Assembly (NCBI RefSeq): GCF_014651035.1 | Contig: NZ_BMWC01000005.1 | Coordinates: 372,001-436,000 of the forward strand | DNA: 64,000 nucleotides | Origin: Streptomyces lomondensis | GTDB taxonomy: Bacteria > Actinomycetota > Actinomycetes > Streptomycetales > Streptomycetaceae | Direction: 5' to 3' | In this document: positions 9,159 to 18,491 of the stretch, one piece after another | Position numbering within the stretch: position 1 is the first letter of the stretch | Layout: every line of letters begins with the position of its first letter | Notes under the pieces: generated by a model | What the model was told of the DNA's origin: nothing | The model's database searches: none | What the model saw: only the letters and a program-made list of their open reading frames with translations | Program-made: the position numbers and the translations under genes

Positions 9159-9839
9159 ATGCGGGTACTGATCGTGGAGGACGAGCCCTACCTGGCCGAA
9201 GCCGTCCGTGACGGTCTGCGGCTGGAGGCGATCGCCGCCGACATCGCCGGCGACGGCGACTCCGCCCTGGAACTGCTCAGCGTCAACTCCTACGACCTCG
9301 CGGTCCTCGACCGCGACATCCCCGGCCCCTCCGGCGACGAGGTCGCCCGGCACATCGTCGCCTCCGGCAGCGGCATCCCGATCCTCATGCTCACCGCCGC
9401 CGACCGGATCGACGACAAGGCGTCCGGGTTCGAGCTGGGTGCCGACGACTACCTCACCAAGCCGTTCGAGCTGCGGGAACTCGTCCTGCGGCTGCGGGCG
9501 CTCGACCGCAGGCGCGCCTACGCCCGGCCCCCGGTCCGCGAGATCGCGGGCCTGCGCCTCGACCCCTTCCGCCGGGAGGTCTTCCGCGACGGACGCTACG
9601 TCGCGCTCACCCGCAAGCAGTTCGCCGTGCTCGAGGTCCTCGTCGCCGCCGAAGGCGGGGTCGTCAGCACCGAAGAGCTGCTGGAGCGGGCCTGGGACGC
9701 CAACGCCGACCCCTTCACCAACGCCGTCCGCATCACCGTCTCCGCGCTGCGCAAACGGCTCGGCGAACCCTGGGTCATCGCCACGGTGCCGGGTGTCGGC
9801 TACCGCATCGACACCGGCCCCGGCCGTGCGCATGCGTAG
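9159..9839 (+). CDS. OmpR/PhoB-family response regulator
   Basis: Two-component response regulator of 226 residues. The receiver domain (1-118) shows the acidic pair 'VEDE', the phosphoacceptor Asp in 'DLAVLDRDIPGPSGD' near residue 51, Thr in 'MLTAADR' and Lys in 'YLTKPFELREL'. The C-terminal winged helix (about 125-220) has the recognition region 'ADPFTNAVRITVSALRKRL' and wing 'IATVPGVGYRI'. It overlaps the 5' end of the kinase gene, so the two are translationally coupled. The VanZ-like gene upstream is the nearest candidate target. Confidence 0.95.
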   Translation: MRVLIVEDEPYLAEAVRDGLRLEAIAADIAGDGDSALELLSVNSYDLAVLDRDIPGPSGDEVARHIVASGSGIPILMLTAADRIDDKASGFELGADDYLTKPFELRELVLRLRALDRRRAYARPPVREIAGLRLDPFRREVFRDGRYVALTRKQFAVLEVLVAAEGGVVSTEELLERAWDANADPFTNAVRITVSALRKRLGEPWVIATVPGVGYRIDTGPGRAHA

Positions 9840-10911
9840 ACGCCCAGGGCTCAGCGTCCGGCTGAAACTCACCCTCAGCTACGCCGGGTTCCTCGCCGTC
9901 GCCGGCGCCCTCCTGCTGGCCGTGGTGTGGGGGTTCCTGCTGCGCTACGTGCCCGACAACTCCCAGGGCCTGCTGGGGATCTCGCCCAACCGCTACCTCC
10001 TGGTGCGCACCTTCTTCCCCGCCGCGGCCGTGGCGATGGCCTTCCTGCTGGTGTTCGGCCTCGTCGGGGGGTGGATCCTCGCGGGCCGGATGCTCGCACC
10101 GCTCACTCGGATCAGTGCCGCGGCACGGCTGGCCGGGGGCGGATCGCTGTCCCACCGGATCCGCATGGCAGGCCGCCGGGACGAGTTCCGTGAACTCGCC
10201 GACACGTTCGACACCATGCTCGAACAACTCGAGTCGCACGTCGCCGAGCAGCGGAGGTTCGCCGCGAACGCCTCCCACGAGCTGCGCACCCCGCTGGCCA
10301 TCTCGCAGACGCTGCTCGACGTCGCCCGCAAGGACCCCACTCGGGACCCAAGGGAGCTCTTCGACCGCCTCCAGGCGGTCAACACGCGCGCGATCGACCT
10401 CACCGAGGCCCTCCTGCTGCTCAGCCGCAGCGACCGCGGGACCTTCACCCGCGAGAGCGTCGACCTGTCCCTGGTCGCCGAAGAGGCCGCCGAGACTCTG
10501 CTCCCCCTCGCCGAACAGCGCGGGATCACGCTCGACGTCACCGGCGGCGCGGCACGGACCAGCGGCTCCGCGGAGCTCCTGCTGCGGATGGTGACGAACC
10601 TCGTCCAGAACGCCATCGTCCACAACCTCCCCGCCGGCGGCACCGTGACGGTCCACACCGGAGCGGAGCACGGCGCGAGCGTGCTGCGGGTCGAGAACAC
10701 GGGCCGTCCCGTGCCGGCGGAGCTGGTGCCGACCCTCACCGAGCCCTTCCGGCGCGGAACGGAACGCGTACGCACCGACGAGCACGCCGGCGTCGGCCTC
10801 GGCCTGGCCATCGTGCACAGCGTCGTCCGCGCCCACGACGGGACCCTCGACCTCGTCCCCCGCCCCGCCGGCGGACTCCTCGTGATGGTGCGGCTTCCCG
10901 GCACGCCCTGA
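9832..10911 (+). CDS. Sensor histidine kinase
   Basis: Membrane histidine kinase of 359 residues, partner of the regulator encoded just upstream. TM1 spans about residues 11-36 and TM2 about 60-85, with a short extracytoplasmic loop of roughly 25 residues, suggesting intramembrane or envelope sensing. A HAMP domain follows, then HisKA with phosphoacceptor His in 'ANASHELRTPLAIS', and HATPase_c with N-box 'NLVQNAIVHN' and G-boxes 'GVGLGLAIVHSVV'. ATG at 9832 overlaps the regulator stop by 8 nt; a GTG at 9826 is an alternative. No strong Shine-Dalgarno, consistent with coupling. Confidence 0.93.
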   Translation: MRRRPGLSVRLKLTLSYAGFLAVAGALLLAVVWGFLLRYVPDNSQGLLGISPNRYLLVRTFFPAAAVAMAFLLVFGLVGGWILAGRMLAPLTRISAAARLAGGGSLSHRIRMAGRRDEFRELADTFDTMLEQLESHVAEQRRFAANASHELRTPLAISQTLLDVARKDPTRDPRELFDRLQAVNTRAIDLTEALLLLSRSDRGTFTRESVDLSLVAEEAAETLLPLAEQRGITLDVTGGAARTSGSAELLLRMVTNLVQNAIVHNLPAGGTVTVHTGAEHGASVLRVENTGRPVPAELVPTLTEPFRRGTERVRTDEHAGVGLGLAIVHSVVRAHDGTLDLVPRPAGGLLVMVRLPGTP

Positions 10912-10914
10912 TCG

Positions 10915-10949
10915 GGCCGCCGAGGACGGCACGGGCGGGCGCGGCGGCC
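10915..10949. terminator. Short bidirectional terminator candidate
   Basis: A 7-bp GC stem (10915-10921 with 10943-10949) fills the 42-nt space between the converging kinase gene and ABC permease gene. Only moderately strong. Confidence 0.4.
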
Positions 10950-10953
10950 TGTG

Positions 10954-11877
10954 CTACTTCAGCGCGCCCGCCGTCAGGCCCTGCACCACCTGCCGCTGGA
11001 AGACGATGTACGCGGCGAGGACCGGCAGCATCGCCATCACCAGGCCCGCGAAGAGGCCCGACCAGTCGCCCTTGTACCCCTGGCTCACCGCCAGCTGGAC
11101 GAGGCCCTGGGTGAGGACGCGCTTGTCGGGGTCGGTGTTGAGGACCGTGGGCAGCATGTACTGGTTCCACTGGCCCAGGAAGTTGAAGATGCCGACGCTG
11201 ACCAGGCCGGGCTTGGCCATGGGCAGCATGATCTGGAAGAACGTGCGGCTGTGGGACGCGCCGTCGACGAAGGCCGCTTCGGCGATCGACGTCGGCAGCG
11301 TGCGGAAGAACGCCGTCAGGAAGAACACCGTGAACGGCAGCGAGTAGGCGATGTAGACCAGGATCAGGCCGTGGATGGTGTTCAGCAGGCCCATGTTGTT
11401 CACGACGTAGAACAGCGGGACCAGCGCCAGCATGATCGGGAAGCTCATGCCGCCGATGAACAGGTAGTAGATGAACCGGTTGCCCGGGAAGTCGAAGCGG
11501 GCCAGGACGTAGGCCGCCATCGAGCCGAGGACCAGGGTGCCGATGAGCGAACCGCCCACCACCAGGACGGTGTTGAGGAAGTAGTCGCTCATGTTGGCCT
11601 CGGTCCACGCCCGCGACCAGTTGTCGAAACGCAGCGTGTCCGGCAGCGACCAGGGGGAGCTGAAGATCGAGCGGTCGTCCTTGAAGGACGTCATGACCGC
11701 CCAGAGCAGCGGCATCACCACCATGATCGCCCAGATGACGAGGACGCCGTGGGAGAAGACGTTGAGGGCCGTGCCCTCCTTCTTCTCCTTCGGCGGTGCG
11801 GCCGGCGGCAGGTCCGCCTTGCCGAGGGGGGCGCCGGACTCGGCCGGTACGGGAGCGGGGGTCTCGGTCGTCTTCAT
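10954..11877 (-). CDS. Carbohydrate ABC transporter permease (MalG type)
   Basis: Second membrane subunit of a CUT1 sugar importer, 307 residues. A charged Pro-rich cytoplasmic arm of about 38 residues precedes six hydrophobic segments; the EAA loop that docks on the ATPase is 'SIAEAAFVDGASHSRTFFQI', with the conserved Gly at its end. ATG at 11877 begins 5 nt after the upstream permease stop. No ATPase gene is nearby, so the system probably uses the shared MsiK-type ATPase, as Streptomyces CUT1 importers do (family knowledge). Corresponds by synteny to the SCO6005-SCO6007 transporter. Confidence 0.93.
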   Translation of the reverse strand: MKTTETPAPVPAESGAPLGKADLPPAAPPKEKKEGTALNVFSHGVLVIWAIMVVMPLLWAVMTSFKDDRSIFSSPWSLPDTLRFDNWSRAWTEANMSDYFLNTVLVVGGSLIGTLVLGSMAAYVLARFDFPGNRFIYYLFIGGMSFPIMLALVPLFYVVNNMGLLNTIHGLILVYIAYSLPFTVFFLTAFFRTLPTSIAEAAFVDGASHSRTFFQIMLPMAKPGLVSVGIFNFLGQWNQYMLPTVLNTDPDKRVLTQGLVQLAVSQGYKGDWSGLFAGLVMAMLPVLAAYIVFQRQVVQGLTAGALK

Positions 11878-11882
11878 GGGAA

Positions 11883-12809
11883 TCAGTACTCCAGCCGCTC
11901 GCGACGGCCCAGCCGCATCACCACGGCGGCGAAGGCCAGGGTGACGACGAGCAGGGCGACACCGATGGTGGTGGCGTAGGCGGCCTGCCCGTCGCGGAAC
12001 GCCTTCTGGTACACGTACAGGACCATGACGGTGGTCGAGTAGTCGGGACCGCCCGGCCCGGTCGTCATGATCTGCACGACCGCGAACGACTCGGCGCCCA
12101 GGGCGAGGATGCCCATGTAGACCCAGCCGGACTGCACGGTGTCCCACAGCAGGGGCAGGGTGATGCGGAAGAAGGTGGTGAAGCGGTTCGCGCCGTCCAG
12201 GAGCGCCGCCTCGTACATCTCCGCCGGGATGGAGGCCATGCCGGCGGAGAAGAGCACCACGAAGAAGCCGACCGTGGACCAGACGAGGACCGCCATCACG
12301 GCCCACAGCGCCAGGTCGGGGTCGCCGAGCCACAGCGGCTGGACGTCGCCGAGGCCGATCCCGCGCAGGACCGAGTTGATCGCGCCGCTGTCCGGGTTGT
12401 ACGCGAACGCGAACAGCAGCGCGACGATGGCGATCGAGAGGACCTGCGGGAAGAAATAGACGATCTTGTAGAAGGAGGAACCGCGGACGCCGGTGATCAC
12501 CGGGCCGTTCTTCCTCTTTCTGCCGCCCACATTGATCATGAAGGCGAAGAACAGCGCGAGGCTGATCGTCACCACCGGCAGCAGGAGGGCGAACAGCAGG
12601 CTGTGCTGCAACGACTTCCAGAAGATGTCGTCGTCGAGCATCCGGCTGTAGTTGTCGAAACCGACCATCTTGAATTCGGGGCTCAGGCCGGTCCAGTCCG
12701 TGAACGAGTAGTAGATGGACTGGATGAACGGCCAGACCACGAAGAGCGCGTACAGTCCCAGGGGCAGCGCGAGGAAGCCCACGATGAACCGGTACTTGCC
12801 GTGCTGCAT
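11883..12809 (-). CDS. Carbohydrate ABC transporter permease (MalF type)
   Basis: First membrane subunit of the same CUT1 importer, 308 residues with six hydrophobic segments starting at 'FIVGFLALPLGLYALFVVWP'. The EAA loop is 'SIPAEMYEAALLDGANRFTT'. ATG at 12809 has GGAG 5 nt upstream; the frame is open farther upstream without a better start. It lies 41 nt after the binding-protein gene and 5 nt before the second permease, forming an operon of three genes. Confidence 0.93.
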   Translation of the reverse strand: MQHGKYRFIVGFLALPLGLYALFVVWPFIQSIYYSFTDWTGLSPEFKMVGFDNYSRMLDDDIFWKSLQHSLLFALLLPVVTISLALFFAFMINVGGRKRKNGPVITGVRGSSFYKIVYFFPQVLSIAIVALLFAFAYNPDSGAINSVLRGIGLGDVQPLWLGDPDLALWAVMAVLVWSTVGFFVVLFSAGMASIPAEMYEAALLDGANRFTTFFRITLPLLWDTVQSGWVYMGILALGAESFAVVQIMTTGPGGPDYSTTVMVLYVYQKAFRDGQAAYATTIGVALLVVTLAFAAVVMRLGRRERLEY

Positions 12810-12850
12810 CGCCACTCCGGTGCCGTTGCGGAAGAAGAATTCCGGTGCTG

Positions 12851-14305
12851 TTACTGGTGCTTGTAGTGCTTGATCGAGGTGTCCTTGGCGGTCTCGTCGG
12901 CGAAGCCCTGGATCTTCTTGATGGCCTCGGCGGGGGTGAGGCGGCCGGCCATCATCTCGCCCAGACCGGAGACGCCGATCTTCTCCTTCTGCAACTGCAC
13001 GTACCAGTCCTGCATCCGGGGGTTCAGCACGTTCTCGCCGGCCTTCTCCAGTGCCGCGACGCCCGATTTCAGGCCCGGGGTGAGGGTGATGCCGTCGGTG
13101 CCGCCGTTGTACGCGGTCAGCGACTTCACCTTGCTGGTGAAGTTCTTCGAGGACGCCTCGCTGAGCATGATGCGCAGCTGCTCCATGCCGCCCTCGGCGT
13201 TCTTCGCCTTGGCCGGGACGATGAAGGGCTCGCCGCCGGAGGCCCAGATGGTGCCGAAGGGCAGCTTGTCGGAGGAGTCCAGGCCGGTGGGCGCGGAGAC
13301 CGCGAGGTCGAAGTCCTTCGGGATGACGTTCGCCGACTCGTTCTCCACCCAGGAGCCGTTCGGGATGAACAGCGCCTTGCCCTGGGCCCAGGCGGTCTGC
13401 GACTGGATGTGGTCCAGGCCCGGGGTGCCCTTGAGGACGTAACCCTTCTTGTAGAGCTCGTAGTACGCGTCGAAGCAGGCCTTGACGGCCGGGTGCTTCC
13501 AGGCGTTCGGCTCCAGGTTGTCGATGGCGTCGAGAACCTCGCGGCCGCCGACCTTGCCGATCATCGGGTAGAGCGAGAAGGGGAGGTAGTACGGGTACTT
13601 GCCCGCGTACGTCCAGCCCGCCATGCCCTTCTTCTTGGCCTTCTCGCAGACCGCGAGCATCTCGTCCCACGTCTCGGGATAGGCGGAGTCGAGCGAGTCC
13701 AGGGCCTTCTGCGAGTACCAGACGCCGTACACCGTGTAGGCGTAGTACATGATCCAGACCGGGTCGCCGTCGAGCCGGCCCATCTCCACGATGCCGGGGC
13801 GCAGCGTGTCGCGGACCTTCTTGCCCGGGTCGTCGTACGACGGGGCGTCCAGCAGCGGGGTCAGGTCGGTGAGCTGGTTCTTGGCGGCCAGGACGCCCAT
13901 GTCCATCTGCTCGGCGCCGGAGTTGTCGATGAGGTCCGGCGGGGTGCCCTGGTTGAAGCGGGGCTGGAGCGTGGACTGGATCTTCTGGGTGGCGGAGAAC
14001 TTCACCTTCGCCTTGGGGAAGTTCTTCTCGTAGATCTGCACGGCGTCCTCGGCGTACTCCTTGCCGAAACCGCCGTCGAACAGGACGAATTCCATGCCCG
14101 CGCTGTCGTTGACGCCGAGCGGGTTCTTCGCGGTCTTCTTGCCGGCCTTGGCCTTGTCGCCGCTGTCGCCCCCGCCGCTGCTGGCGCAGGCGGACAGGAA
14201 GCTCATCGTGGGGACGGAGATCAGCCCGAGCGCGGCGGACCTTTTGATCAGATCACGGCGGCCGACACCCTCGGTGCCGTGGTTCTCGGCGGAAGTGGAT
14301 CCCAT
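12851..14305 (-). CDS. Carbohydrate ABC transporter substrate-binding protein (Tat lipoprotein)
   Basis: Solute-binding protein type 1 (CUT1 class), 484 residues. The N-terminus carries a twin-arginine motif, 'GRRDLIKRSAALGL', followed by a hydrophobic stretch and lipobox 'LSAC', so it is likely folded before export and lipid-anchored. A Gly/Ser/Asp/Lys-rich linker precedes the receptor domain, which contains the typical 'KVKFSATQKIQSTLQPRFNQ' and 'PNGSWVENESANVIP' segments. ATG at 14305 is preferred over TTG at 14311 because GAGGA is 7 nt upstream. First gene of the operon with both permeases; its promoter lies in the region shared with the GH92 gene. Substrate unknown; synteny suggests a sugar oligomer. 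Confidence 0.93.
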   Translation of the reverse strand: MGSTSAENHGTEGVGRRDLIKRSAALGLISVPTMSFLSACASSGGGDSGDKAKAGKKTAKNPLGVNDSAGMEFVLFDGGFGKEYAEDAVQIYEKNFPKAKVKFSATQKIQSTLQPRFNQGTPPDLIDNSGAEQMDMGVLAAKNQLTDLTPLLDAPSYDDPGKKVRDTLRPGIVEMGRLDGDPVWIMYYAYTVYGVWYSQKALDSLDSAYPETWDEMLAVCEKAKKKGMAGWTYAGKYPYYLPFSLYPMIGKVGGREVLDAIDNLEPNAWKHPAVKACFDAYYELYKKGYVLKGTPGLDHIQSQTAWAQGKALFIPNGSWVENESANVIPKDFDLAVSAPTGLDSSDKLPFGTIWASGGEPFIVPAKAKNAEGGMEQLRIMLSEASSKNFTSKVKSLTAYNGGTDGITLTPGLKSGVAALEKAGENVLNPRMQDWYVQLQKEKIGVSGLGEMMAGRLTPAEAIKKIQGFADETAKDTSIKHYKHQ

Positions 14306-14430
14306 GCTCAAGTCCTCGCCTTCTCCAGGACTCAGGCGGTGAACCGGATCCTTCCCGGCACCGCGATCGGGTCAAGCTGGGTCGTGCAGGAAAGTGCGGG
14401 TCGTGACGTGCGGATCGTGTGAAGCGTCCG

Positions 14431-14463
14431 ACAGGTATAGTCCACTTCCCGCCAGCGGATCAA
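14431..14463 (-). promoter_or_regulatory. Promoter of the CUT1 importer with DasR-like palindrome
   Basis: On the minus strand TTGATC (14463-14458) and TATACC (14439-14434) are separated by 18 nt, a good vegetative promoter. The -10 is embedded in AGTGGACTATACCTGT (14446-14431), which matches 9 of the 12 core positions of the DasR (GntR) dre core TGGTCTAGACCA. Binding by DasR or another GntR regulator is inferred. Confidence 0.5.
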
Positions 14464-14587
14464 GATCGAACACAAGGTTGCCCTTGGGTCTTATCCGAGT
14501 TGAGACCTCGCGGAAGTATGAGCGGCCTGTGTGTTCTCCGGCGGAAAAATCCCGGTCGTGACCCCCGAATGCCACAGGCAACACCCT

Positions 14588-14648
14588 TGACACTCCCCAT
14601 GACTTGGGCAACTACTGGTCCTTGCGCATCGAAGGTGACAACGTTGTC
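14588..14648 (+). promoter_or_regulatory. Promoter and LacI-type operator of the GH92 gene
   Basis: TTGACA at 14588-14593 is a consensus -35, with a weak -10 (ACTACT) about 18 nt downstream. A perfect 12-bp palindrome GACAACGTTGTC lies at 14637-14648, with central CG as in LacI-family operators, just before the ribosome-binding site (GGGAGGG, 14658-14664). Occupation there would block initiation or clearance. No lacI-type gene is in this window. Confidence 0.55.
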
Positions 14649-14673
14649 CACTGCGCAGGGAGGGTACCCGTTG

Positions 14674-17600
14674 ATGCAGCGGAAAGCTCGGCACAGATGG
14701 GGTTCGGCGGTCGTGTCGGCGACCGCCTTCGCTTTGACCCTGGGCTCACAGGGCGTTGCGGTCGCACTGCCCGAAGCCCCCGAGACCCCCGACCGGACGT
14801 TCGCCTCCTCCTTCGAGGCGGACGACCCGGTTCCGGACTGGCAGAACACCGTCGACACCGCGCCCGACGGGAGCAAGCGGGCCTCGGGCGTCGACGGCGG
14901 CTACAGCAGCGGCATACCGGGCAATGTGACGGACCAGGTCACCGACGTCCGGGCCGGCGCCGAGAACACGGGCGGCGGCGAGGTGAAGGAGAACCTCGTC
15001 GACGGCGAGCCGAGCACCAAGTGGCTCACCTTCGAGCCCACCGGCTGGGTCGAGTTCGACCTGGACAAACCAGTCAAACTGGTGCGTTACGCGCTGACGT
15101 CGGCCAACGACCACGACGAACGCGACCCGAAGGACTGGACCCTGAAGGGCTCCTTTGACGGCAAGGAGTGGAAGACCCTCGACACCCGCGCGGGCGAGTC
15201 CTTCCCGGAGCGGTTCCAGACGAAGACGTACGACCTGGCGGAACCCGCCGAGTACCGGCACTTCCGGCTCGACGTGACCGGCAACAACGGCGGCGACCTC
15301 CTCCAGCTCGCCGACGTGCAGTTCTCCACGGGCGGCGGCGACGGGCCCGTCCCGCGGGACATGCTCTCCCTCGTCGACCGCGGCCCGAGCGGCTCCCCCA
15401 CCGCCAAGGCGGGCGCCGGGTTCACCGGGAAGCGGGCCCTGCGGTACGCCGGCCGGCACACCGCCGACGGGCGGGCGTACTCGTACAACAAGGTCTTCGA
15501 CGTGAACGTGGCCGTCGGCCGGAACACTCGACTGTCGTACCGGGTCTTCCCGTCGATGGCGGACGGCGATTTCGACTACGACGCGACGAACGTCGCCGTC
15601 GACCTGGCCTTCACCGACGGCACCCACCTGAGCGAGCTGCGCGCCACCGACCAGCACGGCTTCCCGCTGACCCCGCAGGGGCAGGGTGCCTCGAAGATCC
15701 TCTACGTCAACCAGTGGAACAACGTGGTCGCGCGGATCGGCTCGGTCGCGGCCGGGAAGACCGTGGACCGGATCCTGGTGGCGTACGACTCCCCCAAGGG
15801 CCCGGCCAAGTTCCGGGGCTGGCTGGACGACGTGACCATCGACTCCGCCGCTCCCGAGCGGCCGAAGGCGCATCTGTCGGACTACGCGGTGACGACCCGA
15901 GGCACCAACTCCAGCGGCGGCTTCTCGCGGGGCAACAACTTCCCCGCGACGGCGGTGCCGCACGGCTTCAACTTCTGGACGCCGGTGACCAACGCGGGTT
16001 CGCTGAGCTGGCTGTACGACTACGCCCGTGCGAACAACGCGGACAACCTGCCGACGATCCAGGCGTTCAGCGCGAGCCACGAGCCGAGCCCCTGGATGGG
16101 TGACCGGCAGACCTTCCAGGTGATGCCGTCCGTCGCCGCCGGTCCTCCGGACCTCGGCCGGGAGGCGCGGGAGCTGGCCTTCCGGCACGAGAACGAGACG
16201 GCGCGGCCGTACTACTACGGGGTGCGGTTCGAGAACGGGCTGAAGGCCGAGATGGCGCCGGCCGACCACGCGGCGGCGCTGCGCTTCGCCTACCCGGGCG
16301 ACGACGCGAGCGTCCTCTTCGACAACGTGACGGACCAGGCGGGACTCACGCTCGACCAGGAGAACGGGATCGTCACCGGCTACTCGGACGTGAAGTCCGG
16401 GCTGTCGACGGGGGCGACCCGGCTGTTCGTGTACGGGGAGTTCGACAAACCGGTGACCGAGGGGGACTCCAGCGGCGTCAAGGGCTATCTGCGCTTCAAG
16501 GCCGACGACCGGACCGTCACCCTGCGCCTGGCGACCTCGCTCATCAGCGTCGACCAGGCCAAGGACAACCTCCGCCAGGAGATCCCGGAGGGCCGGTCCT
16601 TCGAGGCCGTGAAGCGAAGCGCCCAGCGGCAGTGGGACCGGCTGCTCGGCACGGTCGAGGTCGAGGGCGCGACCCCCGACCAGCTGACGACGCTGTACTC
16701 GAACCTGTACCGGCTGTACCTGTACCCGAACTCCGGTTTCGAGAAGGTCGGCGGGAAGTACCGGTACGCCTCGCCCTTCTCCCCCATGCCGAACCCGGAC
16801 ACCCCCACGCACACCGGCGCGAAGATCGTCGACGGCACGGTGTACGTGAACAACGGCTTCTGGGACACCTACCGGACGACCTGGCCGGCGTACTCCTTCC
16901 TGACGCCGAGCAGGGCGGGCGAACTGGTCGACGGGTTCGTGCAGCAGTACAAGGACGGCGGCTGGACCTCCCGCTGGTCCTCCCCCGGCTACGCGGACCT
17001 CATGACGGGCACGTCCTCGGACGTGGCGTTCGCGGACGCGTACGTCAAGGGCGTCGGCTTCGACGCGCAGGCGGCGTACGACGCGGCCGTGAAGAACGCG
17101 ACGGTCGTACCGCCGACCTCGGGCGTCGGCCGCAAGGGCATGGCCACCTCGCCGTTCCTCGGCTACACGAGCACCGAGACCCACGAGGGCCTGTCCTGGG
17201 CGCTGGAGGGCTACCTCAACGACTACGGCATCTCCCGCATGGCCCGGAAGCTCTACGAGGAGACCGGTGAGCGGCGCTACAAGGAGGAGTCGGAGTACTT
17301 CCTGAACCGGGCGCGGGATTATGTGAACCTCTTCGATGCGAAGGCCGGGTTCTTCCAGGGCCGCGACGCCAAGGGCGAGTGGCGGGTCGAGTCCTCCAAG
17401 TACGACCCGCGGGTGTGGGGCCACGACTACACCGAGACCAACGGGTGGGGGTACGCCTTCACCGCGCCGCAGGACAGCCGCGGCCTGGCGAACCTCTACG
17501 GCGGCCGGAAGGGCCTCGCCGAGAAACTCGACGCGTACTTCTCCACTCCCGAGACGGCCTCCCCCGAGTTCGTGGGCTCGTACGGCGGTGTCATCCACGA

Positions 17601-18471
17601 GATGACGGAGGCGCGGGACGTCCGGATGGGCATGTACGGGCACTCCAACCAGGTCGCCCACCACGCGATCTACATGTACGACGCGGCCGGGCAGCCCTGG
17701 AAGGCGCAGGAGAAGGTCCGTGAGGTGCTGTCGCGGCTGTACACGGGCAGTGAGATCGGCCAGGGCTACCACGGGGACGAGGACAACGGCGAGCAGTCGG
17801 CCTGGTACCTGTTCTCCGCGCTCGGCTTCTACCCGCTGGTGATGGGCAGCGGCGAGTACGCGATCGGCTCGCCCCTGTTCAGGAAGGCGACCGTGCACCT
17901 GGAGAACGGGCGCGAGCTGGTGGTGAAGGCGCCGCGCAACAGCGCCAAGAACGTCTACGTGCAGGGGCTGAAGGTCAACGGCCGTACCTGGACGAAGACT
18001 TCACTGCCGCACTCGCTGGTCGCCAAGGGCGGTGTCCTGGAGTTCGACATGGGCCCCAGGCCGTCGTCGTGGGGCACGGGCAAGGATGCCGCGCCCGTGT
18101 CGATCACCCAGGACGACGAGGTGCCGACGCCCCACGCGGACGTGCTGAAGGGCGAGGGCTCCCTGTTCGACGACACGTCGGCGACGGACGCGGCGGTCAC
18201 GTCCGTGGACCTGCCGGTCCCCGAGGGCGCCGAGGCCGTCCAGTACACCCTGACCTCGTCGGCGGACCGGGCGAAGGCACCGGCCGGCTGGACGCTCCAG
18301 AGCTCCTCCGACGGCACGACCTGGCGGACCCTCGACCGGCGCTCCGGCGAGTCCTTCACGTGGGACCGGCAGACACGCGCGTTCTCGGTGAGGTCACCGG
18401 GTACGTACGAGAGGTACCGCCTGGTCCTCGACGGCGAGGCAACCCTGGCGGAGGTCGAACTGCTCTCCTGA
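14674..18471 (+). CDS. Secreted GH92 alpha-mannosidase with discoidin-like domains
   Basis: Extracellular glycoside hydrolase, 1265 residues, predicted alpha-1,2-mannosidase of family GH92. A signal peptide ('RWGSAVVSATAFALTLGSQG') is followed by an F5/8 type C-like carbohydrate-binding domain (about residues 85-225), a beta-sandwich, and the alpha/alpha-barrel with family motifs 'GFWDTYRTTWPAYSFLTP', 'GYTSTETHEGLSWALEGYL' and 'HGDEDNGEQSAWYLFSALG', the last holding the catalytic Glu/Asp region. A partial second discoidin-like segment ends the protein; its 'WTLQSSSDGTTWRTLD' echoes 'WTLKGSFDGKEWKTLD' in the first. ATG 14674 or TTG 14671 both fit the GGGAGGG site. GH67 follows 20 nt later, probably one operon. 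Confidence 0.92.
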   Translation: MQRKARHRWGSAVVSATAFALTLGSQGVAVALPEAPETPDRTFASSFEADDPVPDWQNTVDTAPDGSKRASGVDGGYSSGIPGNVTDQVTDVRAGAENTGGGEVKENLVDGEPSTKWLTFEPTGWVEFDLDKPVKLVRYALTSANDHDERDPKDWTLKGSFDGKEWKTLDTRAGESFPERFQTKTYDLAEPAEYRHFRLDVTGNNGGDLLQLADVQFSTGGGDGPVPRDMLSLVDRGPSGSPTAKAGAGFTGKRALRYAGRHTADGRAYSYNKVFDVNVAVGRNTRLSYRVFPSMADGDFDYDATNVAVDLAFTDGTHLSELRATDQHGFPLTPQGQGASKILYVNQWNNVVARIGSVAAGKTVDRILVAYDSPKGPAKFRGWLDDVTIDSAAPERPKAHLSDYAVTTRGTNSSGGFSRGNNFPATAVPHGFNFWTPVTNAGSLSWLYDYARANNADNLPTIQAFSASHEPSPWMGDRQTFQVMPSVAAGPPDLGREARELAFRHENETARPYYYGVRFENGLKAEMAPADHAAALRFAYPGDDASVLFDNVTDQAGLTLDQENGIVTGYSDVKSGLSTGATRLFVYGEFDKPVTEGDSSGVKGYLRFKADDRTVTLRLATSLISVDQAKDNLRQEIPEGRSFEAVKRSAQRQWDRLLGTVEVEGATPDQLTTLYSNLYRLYLYPNSGFEKVGGKYRYASPFSPMPNPDTPTHTGAKIVDGTVYVNNGFWDTYRTTWPAYSFLTPSRAGELVDGFVQQYKDGGWTSRWSSPGYADLMTGTSSDVAFADAYVKGVGFDAQAAYDAAVKNATVVPPTSGVGRKGMATSPFLGYTSTETHEGLSWALEGYLNDYGISRMARKLYEETGERRYKEESEYFLNRARDYVNLFDAKAGFFQGRDAKGEWRVESSKYDPRVWGHDYTETNGWGYAFTAPQDSRGLANLYGGRKGLAEKLDAYFSTPETASPEFVGSYGGVIHEMTEARDVRMGMYGHSNQVAHHAIYMYDAAGQPWKAQEKVREVLSRLYTGSEIGQGYHGDEDNGEQSAWYLFSALGFYPLVMGSGEYAIGSPLFRKATVHLENGRELVVKAPRNSAKNVYVQGLKVNGRTWTKTSLPHSLVAKGGVLEFDMGPRPSSWGTGKDAAPVSITQDDEVPTPHADVLKGEGSLFDDTSATDAAVTSVDLPVPEGAEAVQYTLTSSADRAKAPAGWTLQSSSDGTTWRTLDRRSGESFTWDRQTRAFSVRSPGTYERYRLVLDGEATLAEVELLS

Positions 18472-18491
18472 ACAAGTGAGTTGGGGGTCTC

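Noticed and set aside
14746..17898. 1050-codon minus-strand frame opposite the mannosidase
   Set aside because: Val/Arg/His-rich antisense shadow of a clear GH92 gene.
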